From NCBI GenBank assembly GCA_002780705.1, contig PEUP01000004.1, positions 1 to 41,855 on the forward strand: DNA of 41,855 nucleotides, in the 5' to 3' direction. Positions 17,193-24,807 of this stretch are shown here, one piece after another; within the stretch, counting starts at the first letter, position 1; the number at the start of each line of letters is the position of its first letter. The notes under the pieces are model-generated. The model worked only from the letters and a program-made list of their open reading frames with translations, did not search any database and was not told where the DNA came from. The translations under genes were made by a program, and so were the position numbers. Source of the stretch: Elusimicrobia bacterium CG03_land_8_20_14_0_80_50_18 (GTDB lineage: Bacteria > CG03).

Positions 17193-17896
17193 TTAATCCG
17201 TTTCCTTGAACTCTTCCTTTCCGACTCCGCAAACGGGGCAGACCCAGTCGTCCGGAAGGTCGCTAAAAGGCGTGCCCGCGGCTATTCCCGAATCAGGATC
17301 TCCGACCGCGGGATCATAAACATAGTTGCACACAGTGCACACATATTTCTGCATATTTGCCTCCTCCTTCCCTGCCTCCCTCTTCACTATGCCGCTCGGT
17401 ACGGGAGCCGTATCGGGCGTAGTGCCTTTCTTCACAACATGATAATACTCATAGGTCATGGGCTCACCGGATTTGACATTTTCCGCTCCGGTCAGTTTTC
17501 CTATAAAAATATCATGCGTGAGAGAGTCCACCACCTTGATGACTTTGCACTCCATGTGAGCCAGCGTGTGCTCAAGAAGCAACGGGGCCCCAGATGGACT
17601 CTTTTTGTAATTTATGTCCTTGAATTTGTCTATATCTCTGCCCGACTTGAAACCCAAGAGCCCGATTAGTTTCATCGGGCTTTCTTTTTCAAGCACGGAA
17701 ACGGTGAAAACCCTGGATGAGCTTATAAACTCATGGCTGAGATTTTTTTTGTTAATGCACACGGCCAGAACCGCGGGTTGGCGGAGACCTGGAATAAAGT
17801 GTTCGCTATCTGGGCATTCATCCTGCCGTCAAAAAACGAACCCACCGCATACATGCCGTAACTCAGTTTAAAAAGCGCGGTCTGATATGTGTTCAT
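17193..17896 (-). pseudogene. Flavin reductase-rubredoxin fusion (high-molecular-weight rubredoxin), apparent 1-nt frameshift
   Basis: Two reading frames must be joined. From the ATG at 17896 the chain begins MNTYQTALFKLSYGMYAVGS and reaches VSANP, then runs into a stop at 17723-17725. The other frame picks up near 17774 with AVLAVCINKKNLSHEF and continues to 17193. One missing base near 17771-17779 would restore a continuous FMN-binding flavin reductase domain (QIANTLFQVSANP...AVCINKKNLSHEFI...PMKLIGLLGFKSGRDIDKF) and a C-terminal rubredoxin (CTVCNYVYDP, CPVCGVGKEEF). Such proteins pass electrons from NAD(P)H to rubrerythrin or flavodiiron proteins. A sequencing error or a real inactivating deletion are both possible. 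If read as two genes, the C-terminal part starts with GTG at 17762. Confidence 0.8.
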
Positions 17897-17902
17897 GTCG
17901 CC

Positions 17903-17931
17903 ATTATATCTAATTAACTACGGGACGGCAA
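17903..17931 (-). promoter_or_regulatory. Sigma-70 promoter directly abutting an ATG (leaderless mRNA likely)
   Basis: On the minus strand TTGCCG (17931-17926), a 17-base spacer, and a perfect TATAAT (17908-17903). The ATG of the flavin reductase-rubredoxin is at 17896, six bases beyond the -10 box, which is where transcription should begin. No Shine-Dalgarno sequence is present. Confidence 0.65.
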
Positions 17932-18035
17932 ATAGGGGCCTTCCTGCACAGGTTGCAAAGTTGAGGGAATAGTTATATAATTTCCTCTAAAGCGTTCGCA
18001 ATAACGCGGACATGATAACACGGGAGGCAATAGTA

Positions 18036-19505
18036 ATGAATAAAGACAGGAAACAGGTTTTGGAAAAAACGATCAAGCGCTGCAGGGAAAAAAACATCAT
18101 CATACCCACATTTGAACAGATGTATAACCCTGAGAAAGTGCCGCAGGGAATCAAAGACGAGCTGAAGAACATAGGCCTTTGGGATCTGGAACCCAGAAAT
18201 CTTTTCAGGATAACCTGGAAAAACGAGCCCGTGAAACACGGCGGCCGTTTTGACGGCGTGAACTATATCGAACTCCCGAAGGAAATCACAGGCGTGAAGG
18301 CCAGAGTCATGGTGTTGGTCGGGAAGTTCTTTCCCACCGGAGCCCATAAGGTCGGCGCCTGTTTCGGCCCCCTTGTCACCAAGCTGATTACTGGAGAATT
18401 CGACCCGACAACACAGAAAGCCGTCTGGCCCTCCACGGGCAATTATTGCCGCGGCGGGGCCTACGACTCCTACCTGCTGGATGTGCCGGCGATAGCCATT
18501 CTTCCCGAGGGAATGTCCAAAGAAAGATTTGACTGGCTGAAGACCGTCGGTAGTGAAATTTTCGCCACACCGGGCGTGGAGAGCAATGTTAAAGAGATAT
18601 ACGACAAATGCCATGAGCTGAAAGCTGAGAGAGGCGACGGCGTTGTGATACTCAACCAGTTCGAGGATATGACAAACATGATGTGGCATTACGCTGTCAC
18701 AGGCCGCGCCATGGAAGAAGTTTATGAAAAAAACAAAAAAGCCAATCAGCGTTTTTCCGCGCTGTTTCTCACGCAGGGTTCGGCGGGAACACTTGGCAGC
18801 GCTGAGTATATCCGCAAATTTCATCCCTCTGTTAAAGTGGGAGCCGGCGAAGCTTTGGAATGTCCCACCCTGCTTTACAACGGTTTCGGCGGACACAGGA
18901 TTGAGGGTATCGGCGATAAACATGTGCCCTGGATACTCAACCTGAAAAACATGGATATGGTCGCAGGCATAGAGGATGAAAAATGTATGCGCATGATAAG
19001 GCTTTTTAATGAGAAAAAGGGACATGCCTATCTTAAAAAGCAGGGTGTTTCCGATGAGATCATATCCAAACTTGATCTGCTGGGCATCTCCTCAGTGGCG
19101 AATATAATCGGCGCCATAAAAATGGCGAAATATTATGAGATGACCGAGAACGACATGGTTTTCACAGTCGCCACAGATTCAATGGAACTCTACGGTTCCA
19201 GAATAAAGGAATTAAAAGAAGAGCGCGGCGAATATACGGATGTGGACAGCGCGAAGGATTATGAGACCTGCCTCCAGGAAATAGACACAGAGCATCTCAT
19301 TGAACTCAGCTACCGTGATAAAAAGAGAATGCACAATCTCAAATACTTCACATGGGTTGAACAGCAGGGCAAAGAAGTGGAAGACCTTGACGCCCAGTGG
19401 TATGACGAAAACTGGTGGTCCGATCGGCTTGATATTACCGATAAGTGGGACAAGCTCATAAACGAATTCAATGAAAAGACCGGCCTGATAAAAAAATATC
19501 AGTGA
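18036..19505 (+). CDS. PLP-dependent enzyme, fold type II (tryptophan synthase beta/threonine synthase superfamily)
   Basis: 489 residues from the ATG at 18036, which has GGGAGG eight bases upstream; the ATG at 18012 has no ribosome site. The PLP lysine is K105 in FFPTGAHKVGACFG. A glycine loop (STGNYCRGGAYDS) resembles the substrate loop, and QGSAGTLGSAEYI is a likely phosphate-binding region. The chain is longer than cysteine synthase and has a 120-residue C-terminal extension rich in W, D and E (YDENWWSDRLDITDKWDKL). Catalysis is probably a beta-elimination or replacement on an amino acid, but the substrate cannot be told. It opens the plus-strand cluster that includes an M20 peptidase. 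Confidence 0.75.
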   Translation: MNKDRKQVLEKTIKRCREKNIIIPTFEQMYNPEKVPQGIKDELKNIGLWDLEPRNLFRITWKNEPVKHGGRFDGVNYIELPKEITGVKARVMVLVGKFFPTGAHKVGACFGPLVTKLITGEFDPTTQKAVWPSTGNYCRGGAYDSYLLDVPAIAILPEGMSKERFDWLKTVGSEIFATPGVESNVKEIYDKCHELKAERGDGVVILNQFEDMTNMMWHYAVTGRAMEEVYEKNKKANQRFSALFLTQGSAGTLGSAEYIRKFHPSVKVGAGEALECPTLLYNGFGGHRIEGIGDKHVPWILNLKNMDMVAGIEDEKCMRMIRLFNEKKGHAYLKKQGVSDEIISKLDLLGISSVANIIGAIKMAKYYEMTENDMVFTVATDSMELYGSRIKELKEERGEYTDVDSAKDYETCLQEIDTEHLIELSYRDKKRMHNLKYFTWVEQQGKEVEDLDAQWYDENWWSDRLDITDKWDKLINEFNEKTGLIKKYQ

Positions 19506-19583
19506 TTTCGGCCTGAGCTGATAAAACCCGCCGGCCTCGGCGCAGGCAGGGCTGACCGCAGGAGTGATTTAAGCGGAGGATTG

Positions 19584-20486
19584 ATGTATAAAAAAGGCAT
19601 TAACCTGAATACAGTGACGGTGGAAACGCTCAAAACGCTCCCCGGGATAGGTGACAATCTCGCCAGGAGCCTGGCTCTTCACAGAGAGCTCAAAAGCGAA
19701 TTCGTTAACCCCTCGGAATTCAGCGCGATTGTCCCAGAACATGTGTATTCCGGGATAGTGAAAGACTATAACATCTACGCGGTTTCTCCGCATGTGTGGA
19801 AAAGCAGGGTAACAAGTGAAATCAACAAGCTCTATAGTCCGGATCTGACTGTATTTTTTTCTGAGAATTCCTCTCTGACAGTGAGTTTGAACCGGGATAT
19901 CTATGTGATAAATATCCCTGCCGGCATAAAATTAGAGCGGGATGTACTGCATGAGACAGGGGCAATCGCCGGCCTCAAAAGATTGATGGGCTGGCGTCCG
20001 AAGATAAAAGCCCTTGTTCTGACCGGGTCGCCCGATATGGACACTCTCAACAGATTTCTTGCCCGCTATGACGCCGCTTCTCTTTTCTGCGCGCGGGAGG
20101 ACGATATGTTGAGCGCCGGAAGCAAACAGAAATTTATAACGGAAATGATAATGGCTCAAAAAATCAAGGTCTTCAGCTCCGCCGCTAAAATCAAATCAGA
20201 TGATTTTGAGATAAAAATGTTCGCGCCATCCGGAGATTCGCCGGGGCGCGCAATCCTGATTGCTTTCGGCGCTGTAAGCGTTTTGCTGATGTTTAATATG
20301 GCGGAAGCCGACCAGATGGCTCTGATCCATGATCCTGCCGCGCGAGGCCTAATCCCGAACGCCGTGTGCGCGTACGGTGCGGCGCCCGTTGGGATTTTTA
20401 TGAGTTTTTGCTCATCGCCCGAATTAATAGACATCCGCAAAAAAAAGAAATTGATCAGCGACGGCAATCTTATCTATGCCTCTTAA
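19584..20486 (+). CDS. ComEA-like HhH protein with a possible degenerate ComEC-type beta-lactamase fold
   Basis: 300 residues from the ATG at 19584; the frame opens one codon earlier with TTG, and GGAGG lies just upstream. Residues 5-40 form a helix-hairpin-helix (INLNTVTVETLKTLPGIGDNLARSLALHREL) as in ComEA. The rest has alternating hydrophobic strands with IKALVLTGSPDMDTLNRFLARYD, which sits where ComEC-type metallo-beta-lactamase domains have the H-x-H-x-D-H metal motif, but the histidines are missing. The ending ISDGNLIYAS resembles ComEC tails. No signal peptide is present. It may be a non-catalytic nucleic-acid-binding relative. The HhH is clear; the second half is a guess. Confidence 0.6.
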   Translation: MYKKGINLNTVTVETLKTLPGIGDNLARSLALHRELKSEFVNPSEFSAIVPEHVYSGIVKDYNIYAVSPHVWKSRVTSEINKLYSPDLTVFFSENSSLTVSLNRDIYVINIPAGIKLERDVLHETGAIAGLKRLMGWRPKIKALVLTGSPDMDTLNRFLARYDAASLFCAREDDMLSAGSKQKFITEMIMAQKIKVFSSAAKIKSDDFEIKMFAPSGDSPGRAILIAFGAVSVLLMFNMAEADQMALIHDPAARGLIPNAVCAYGAAPVGIFMSFCSSPELIDIRKKKKLISDGNLIYAS

Positions 20487-21573
20487 AATATCCACAAAAG
20501 ATCTGCGGAAAATGACGGAGAATCTCATAAATATACGCTCGGACAAAAAAAATCCGTCCATGGCGGCGTATCTGAAAAAAGCTCTCCGACAAAACGGCTG
20601 GAAGAATATCACCGGACACGGTGGCAATGTCTGGGGCAGTATCGGTTCGGGAAAAATAAAAATCCTGTACGATATACACTCCGACACCATTACGGCCCGC
20701 AGGGACGGATGGCTCAGTGATCCCTTCACGGCCGCAACTCGCGGCGGACGGCTTTACGGCAGGGGATCTGTCGACGACAAAGGCCCGCTGGCCGCGGCGA
20801 TTTTCTCGGGGAATTTTATTGAAGATTCAAAAGATTATAAAGTGTATCTTCTCGCGTCCGACAGAGAAGAAACAGATGAGGGTTACGGCTGCCGCATGTT
20901 CCTGAAAAAAGAAAAGTTCAAACCGGATTTCGTCCTCATATCCGAGCCTTCCGATATGAAACTTATTTTCGGCCAGCGCGGAAGGATTGAGGTGACTCTC
21001 ACCGCACGCGGCATCCCAGCGCACGGCTCCATGCCGGAAAAGGGCAAAAATGCTATTTCCATGATGAACGCGGCGCTTTCATCTCTGTCAAAACTTACAT
21101 TCAGACAGGTGCCTCCTTTCACGGCCACAAGCATAGCCCCCACTGTCATAAAAAGCGAGGGCGAGGGGAAGAATGTTCTGCCTTTGAATTGCCGCCTTCT
21201 TCTGGACATCAGGATTAACCACAGAGAGAGCGTTGCTTCCATTATAAAAGCCCTGAAAAAACAACTGCCCCGGGGCATAGAGATAAAAGCGGGGAAGTTC
21301 TGTCCCGCCTGGCTTCTCCAAAATAAAACTTACGCGCAGGCGGCTAAAAAAACTTTCAGACAAGCGTATGGAAAAACAGCTGCGCCCTCTTACTGGAAAT
21401 TTTGCACAAACGGCTCCTCTTACGCCTCAAAAGGCATTCCGGTAATCGGTTTCGGCCCCGGGAAACCGCAGCTCTGTCACAAAAAAAACGAGAACATAAA
21501 AATATCGGATATTGAGAAGTCTGTCATATTTTTCAGACTCCTGCCCTCTCACATAGCGGGGCGCGCGGCATAG
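20476..21573 (+). CDS. M20 family metallopeptidase (ArgE/DapE/CPG2-like)
   Basis: 365 residues. The dizinc site is readable: H68 in LYDIHSDTI, D100 in GRGSVDDKG, the general base and ligand E131-E132 in SDREETDEG, then SEPSD and the C-terminal LCHKKNENI histidine. The lid/dimerisation domain lies between about 170 and 280 (GRIEVTLTARGIPAHGSMPEKGKNAI). It hydrolyses an amide bond of an amino-acid derivative or short peptide in the cytosol. It overlaps the HhH gene by 11 bases and its stop touches the next ATG, so these genes form a unit. Confidence 0.9.
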   Translation: MPLKISTKDLRKMTENLINIRSDKKNPSMAAYLKKALRQNGWKNITGHGGNVWGSIGSGKIKILYDIHSDTITARRDGWLSDPFTAATRGGRLYGRGSVDDKGPLAAAIFSGNFIEDSKDYKVYLLASDREETDEGYGCRMFLKKEKFKPDFVLISEPSDMKLIFGQRGRIEVTLTARGIPAHGSMPEKGKNAISMMNAALSSLSKLTFRQVPPFTATSIAPTVIKSEGEGKNVLPLNCRLLLDIRINHRESVASIIKALKKQLPRGIEIKAGKFCPAWLLQNKTYAQAAKKTFRQAYGKTAAPSYWKFCTNGSSYASKGIPVIGFGPGKPQLCHKKNENIKISDIEKSVIFFRLLPSHIAGRAA

Positions 21574-22599
21574 ATGCGGAGAAAAAAAATTATTTTCCTG
21601 GCGGCGTCAATGCTGCTGTGTAACAAGCTCGGCGCCTCGGAGCCGCTTTACATAGCGAATCTGCCGAATATTCATGAGTATGAGCTTTTTGCCAATAACG
21701 GCTGGACAGGCAACTGGTATGTCGGATACGACCACTGCTGGATCACGGAACTTCCTCCGGCGCCGGAAAAGAAAAATTTCAAAAAAGCCTTTATCGGCGT
21801 AAAACTTGGCCGCGCCAAAAGCCTCAAACAGCTCAAAGCCGGCATACAGGGCGAGATAGACGCTCTTTCGCAAAAACTCGCGGAGGCGGCGCCCGCGGAA
21901 AAAGCGAATCTGACTGCCGAAATAGAATCTCTGAAAAAAAAATCGCCTGAAAACGCCAAAATAATTATAGCGGTTTCGGACAACGCGGATTTTTCCGGCA
22001 GGAAAAGCTACCTCGCCGCGCTTAACAGTGAGATACCGCTTGAAGGAGATAATAGCGAGGCCCTGAATAATGTCGGGGAGTCGCGATGGTTCTGGACAGA
22101 AGTGCCCATGTCGGCGATTTCTGCCGAAAAGACTAATTTTGTGGCCGCATGGTCGGATAACCCTCTCTTTGCCTCTGTTTCTTACGCCCCCGTAATCGCG
22201 GCGGGCTGGTCGGAAAAGAACAAGTATGCCTATCTATCCACGGACAACTTTGGGAAAGCGCCGAAAAATCCGGAAAAGAAAATCAGTTTTTTCACACCGG
22301 CGCTCTGTATCAGGCTTGTGCCGGATAATAAACAAATTTTCAAAGTCAGCGTGCTGAAAGCGGAGATAAATGACGGGGTTTTAAGGGTGCAGGCGAACAT
22401 AGAAGGCGAGCCGGAAAGGCTTCGCCTGCGCGTTTTTGATGACAATGGTGAAGTCTCAACAGGTTTCGGCATTTCAACGCCGCCGTGGCATATCACAGCG
22501 CATAATCTTGAAAAAGGCAGATACAGTTTTGAGCTTGACGCGGAAGACCGCTTTGGCAACCGCGCCGAAAGCGGGAAAAAAACTTTCGCGGTGGAGTAG
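21574..22599 (+). CDS. Secreted protein of unknown function
   Basis: 341 residues with a signal peptide (MRRKKIIFLAASMLLCNKLGASE). A tryptophan- and tyrosine-rich segment follows (NNGWTGNWYVGYDHCWITELPPAPE). Residues about 90-130 are a charged, alanine-rich helix likely to be a coiled coil (EIDALSQKLAEAAPAEKA). The last 80 residues alternate strands and end like an immunoglobulin-type domain (GRYSFELDAEDRFGNRAESGKKTFAVE). I recognise no family. The ATG follows directly on the M20 stop codon, so it is translated from the same message. Confidence 0.7.
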   Translation: MRRKKIIFLAASMLLCNKLGASEPLYIANLPNIHEYELFANNGWTGNWYVGYDHCWITELPPAPEKKNFKKAFIGVKLGRAKSLKQLKAGIQGEIDALSQKLAEAAPAEKANLTAEIESLKKKSPENAKIIIAVSDNADFSGRKSYLAALNSEIPLEGDNSEALNNVGESRWFWTEVPMSAISAEKTNFVAAWSDNPLFASVSYAPVIAAGWSEKNKYAYLSTDNFGKAPKNPEKKISFFTPALCIRLVPDNKQIFKVSVLKAEINDGVLRVQANIEGEPERLRLRVFDDNGEVSTGFGISTPPWHITAHNLEKGRYSFELDAEDRFGNRAESGKKTFAVE

Positions 22600-22625
22600 G
22601 GTTGCGGTTCTAAAACCGCCAACCC
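22599..22625 (+). terminator. Strong hairpin between the secreted-protein gene and the 41-aa ORF
   Basis: GGGTTG-CGGTT / AACCG-c-CAACCC, an 11-bp stem with one bulged C and a CTAA loop, starting at the last base of the upstream stop codon. Only TTTG follows, so it is not a standard terminator; it could stabilise the 3' end or attenuate read-through. Its core repeats the palindrome design seen at 16505-16520. Confidence 0.45.
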
Positions 22626-22641
22626 TTTGAAGGAGGACAAA

Positions 22642-22767
22642 GTGGAACAACTGGGGATTATCGGGGCAATGACCGTTGTAAACATTGTGATGAATCTGGT
22701 TATTTTGATTTTGTGCGCTTTCATTTTCGCGAAAGTCAGAACATTGCGTAAATTCCTGAGTAAATAA
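22642..22767 (+). CDS. 41-residue single-span membrane protein
   Basis: GTG start with AGGAGG five bases upstream (22631-22636). The product is MEQLGIIGAMTVVNIVMNLV continuing through a hydrophobic helix and ending KVRTLRKFLSK. It has one transmembrane helix of about 22 residues with a basic C-terminal tail, so an N-out/C-in orientation is expected. The ribosome site is among the strongest in the window, which argues for translation. No family is recognised. Confidence 0.6.
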   Translation: MEQLGIIGAMTVVNIVMNLVILILCAFIFAKVRTLRKFLSK

Positions 22768-22807
22768 GCGCTGTAACACTATCCGCGGCGTATCGGGCTC
22801 TGCCACA

Positions 22808-22837
22808 TTGACAAAGCCGGCGGCCAGATAGTATAAT
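22808..22837 (+). promoter_or_regulatory. Consensus sigma-70 promoter directly upstream of the M23 gene
   Basis: Perfect TTGACA (22808-22813) and TATAAT (22832-22837) with an 18-base spacer. The ATG at 22846 follows the -10 box by eight bases and no Shine-Dalgarno lies in between, so the transcript should start within about two bases of the start codon. Confidence 0.8.
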
Positions 22838-22845
22838 TACCCCTT

Positions 22846-23775
22846 ATGAGCAAAAAAACCGTTAACCGGTACCATGTGCCCAGGAAGCAGATGACCATTA
22901 TGCTGCTGCCCCACGGCGGCCGACGGGGAACACAGGTCACAGTATCATATCTGTTCCTGTTTCTCGGATGCGCGCTGTGGTTCGCGATCACGGCGACTGC
23001 CGCCTATTTCATCAGCGAACGCGTGCAGGTAAACGAAACCCGGCAGGCGAACATCGCGCTTCAAAACAAGGTAGCCAGTTTCAGCGAAAATTTAAACAAC
23101 TCCCTTGATCTCATCAACGAGACGGCAGAACTCAACACCCGGCTGAAGGGGATGCTTGCCCTCGGTAACAAGTCAAAAATCATAGAATATTCCGCCGCGG
23201 GAGGGCCGTCAAAACTCCAGAGTCTCCAGTTGTCTAAAATACTTCTTGAGACAAACCCCGCTGAATCCGAAGAACTGCTGGCTATGAACGCGGAGGAGAT
23301 GCTCGCGGGAGGCTGGCAGGAAAAACTCAATTTTCGCGAGATTTCCGAATACCTGAATGAACAAAGAATACTTGCCCGTTCCACTCCGGCTATCTGGCCG
23401 GCAATGGGAAGGGTGACAAGCCCCTTCGGCCTGAGGGCGTCGCCCTTTACCGGAAGCAGCCAGTTTCACAGCGGCCTGGATATCGCGAATGTTAAGAATA
23501 CCCCGCTGAGGGCAACAGCGGACGGCAGGGTCGTCTTTGCCGGCTGGGCGGGTAATCTCGGCAAAACCGTTGTGATCTCTCACCGTATGGGCTACACAAG
23601 TTACTACGGGCATTGCGATGAGGTGTTTGTGAAACAGCAGGACAAAATTGAGAGAGGGCAGATAATAGCCAGCATTGGCAGTACCGGCCGCGCAACCGGA
23701 TACCACGTGCACTACGAAATTAAACGATACGGGAAATCGCTTAATCCCATGTATTTTGTCAACAGGAGTTTTTAA
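22846..23775 (+). CDS. Membrane-anchored M23 peptidoglycan endopeptidase
   Basis: 309 residues. A cytosolic basic N terminus is followed by one transmembrane helix (about 36-60) and a periplasmic coiled coil (QANIALQNKVASFSENLNNSLDLINETAELNTRL). The C-terminal LytM/M23 domain (about 180-305) has both zinc motifs, HSGLDIA and HVHYEI, plus YYGHCDEV. It cuts peptidoglycan cross-links. Its stop shares one base with the start of the bactofilin gene. M23-bactofilin pairs set cell curvature or shape in several Gram-negative groups. Confidence 0.92.
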   Translation: MSKKTVNRYHVPRKQMTIMLLPHGGRRGTQVTVSYLFLFLGCALWFAITATAAYFISERVQVNETRQANIALQNKVASFSENLNNSLDLINETAELNTRLKGMLALGNKSKIIEYSAAGGPSKLQSLQLSKILLETNPAESEELLAMNAEEMLAGGWQEKLNFREISEYLNEQRILARSTPAIWPAMGRVTSPFGLRASPFTGSSQFHSGLDIANVKNTPLRATADGRVVFAGWAGNLGKTVVISHRMGYTSYYGHCDEVFVKQQDKIERGQIIASIGSTGRATGYHVHYEIKRYGKSLNPMYFVNRSF

Positions 23776-24152
23776 TGTTCGGTTCAAACAAATTAGAGAA
23801 GAAAATAGGCCGTATTGAGACTGTTATCGGGCATGAGAGCGTGATAACCGGCACCATCGCCACCAAAGGTTCACTCAAAATAGACGGGCTTGTCAACGGC
23901 GGGATAGAACAGGCGGACGCCGTAATCATCGGCGACACCGGAAAAATAATAGGTGATGTCACCGCGCAGACGGTCATTGTAAGCGGAGAAGTGGAAGGCA
24001 ATATCCACTCCTACATATCACTAGAACTCATGGAGGACGGCAAGATAAAGGGCGATGTGAAAACCTCGCAAATATCCATCAACGAGGGCGCTTTTTTTGA
24101 AGGTAATGTTACCATGGAAAAAAACGCCACGCTTCCGCAAAACGAAGACTAA
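23775..24152 (+). CDS. Bactofilin
   Basis: 125 residues of right-handed beta-helix repeats: SVITGTIATKGSLKIDGLVNGGIEQADAVIIGDTGKIIGDVTAQTVIVSGEVEGNI. Charged flexible tails sit at both ends, as in the bactofilin/CcmA family. It polymerises into cytoskeletal filaments at the inner membrane and often scaffolds M23 enzymes such as its upstream neighbour. AGGAG lies seven bases before the ATG. The stop codon overlaps, base for base on the other strand, that of the convergent HEAT lipoprotein gene. Confidence 0.93.
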   Translation: MFGSNKLEKKIGRIETVIGHESVITGTIATKGSLKIDGLVNGGIEQADAVIIGDTGKIIGDVTAQTVIVSGEVEGNIHSYISLELMEDGKIKGDVKTSQISINEGAFFEGNVTMEKNATLPQNED

Positions 24153-24742
24153 TCAAAATAAAGAATGGCCTGGGCGATCTCTTCACGCACAGCCGGATTA
24201 TCCGTTTCTGTAAACAGTTTTCTGAGGTTCTCTTTTGCTTTCATTTCACGCAAAGTTCTCACCGCGCGGATTCTCAATTCGTCTTTTTCTTCTTCCCTGG
24301 AAACGATAGAAGCAAGAATAGCGTCGAACTGACGCTCGCCCATATAGCCGGCCATGTCTACGCACCAGTAGCGGAATTTCCAGTAATAGGCCTCGCCCCG
24401 CAGACCGGCCCATAAATCTCTGCCTTCTATCGCATCGGCTATGAACGGTATCGCCGAAGACGGGTCCTCCAGTAAAATAACAGATTCTTTCAGCGTGCTT
24501 ATTCCCAGGCCCTCAAGCGAACTGCCTGATGCGGCTTTTTTCCTCACGCTTTCAAGCGCTTCAAGGACAGCCTTTTTTTGGTGAGGGCGTATCTTCTGTT
24601 TTTTTTCCAGCCAGTAATCTGCCGGAGCTTTTGCCGGGATAGCGGAAATTCGCGCGGCGGGATAACATCCTGAAATAAAAAGAAAAGCCAGCGCAATGGC
24701 GGCGGAACGCGCGGCACGGAGAGCAATTTGATTTTCTGTCAT
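24149..24742 (-). CDS. Small HEAT-like lipoprotein
   Basis: 197 residues. The N terminus ends in a lipobox (FLFISGC), so it is predicted to be a lipoprotein. The C-terminal half has HEAT-like helices (MGERQFDAILASIVSREEEKDELRIRAVRTLREMKAKENLRKLF, NPAVREEIAQAILYFD). Charged helices fill the middle. No ribosome site precedes the ATG. It resembles the other exported HEAT proteins at 2089-4040 in style but is much shorter. Role unknown. Confidence 0.75.
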   Translation of the reverse strand: MTENQIALRAARSAAIALAFLFISGCYPAARISAIPAKAPADYWLEKKQKIRPHQKKAVLEALESVRKKAASGSSLEGLGISTLKESVILLEDPSSAIPFIADAIEGRDLWAGLRGEAYYWKFRYWCVDMAGYMGERQFDAILASIVSREEEKDELRIRAVRTLREMKAKENLRKLFTETDNPAVREEIAQAILYFD

Positions 24743-24807
24743 TTTATTGTAGAATATATCATAAAATTTGGAAAAATAACATAAATTTTTTATCGAGGGG
24801 GATATTT

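Noticed and set aside
17973..19025. 350-codon minus-strand frame opposite the PLP enzyme
   Set aside because: The opposite strand has clear PLP motifs and a good ribosome site; this frame is rich in H, F and C with no domain.
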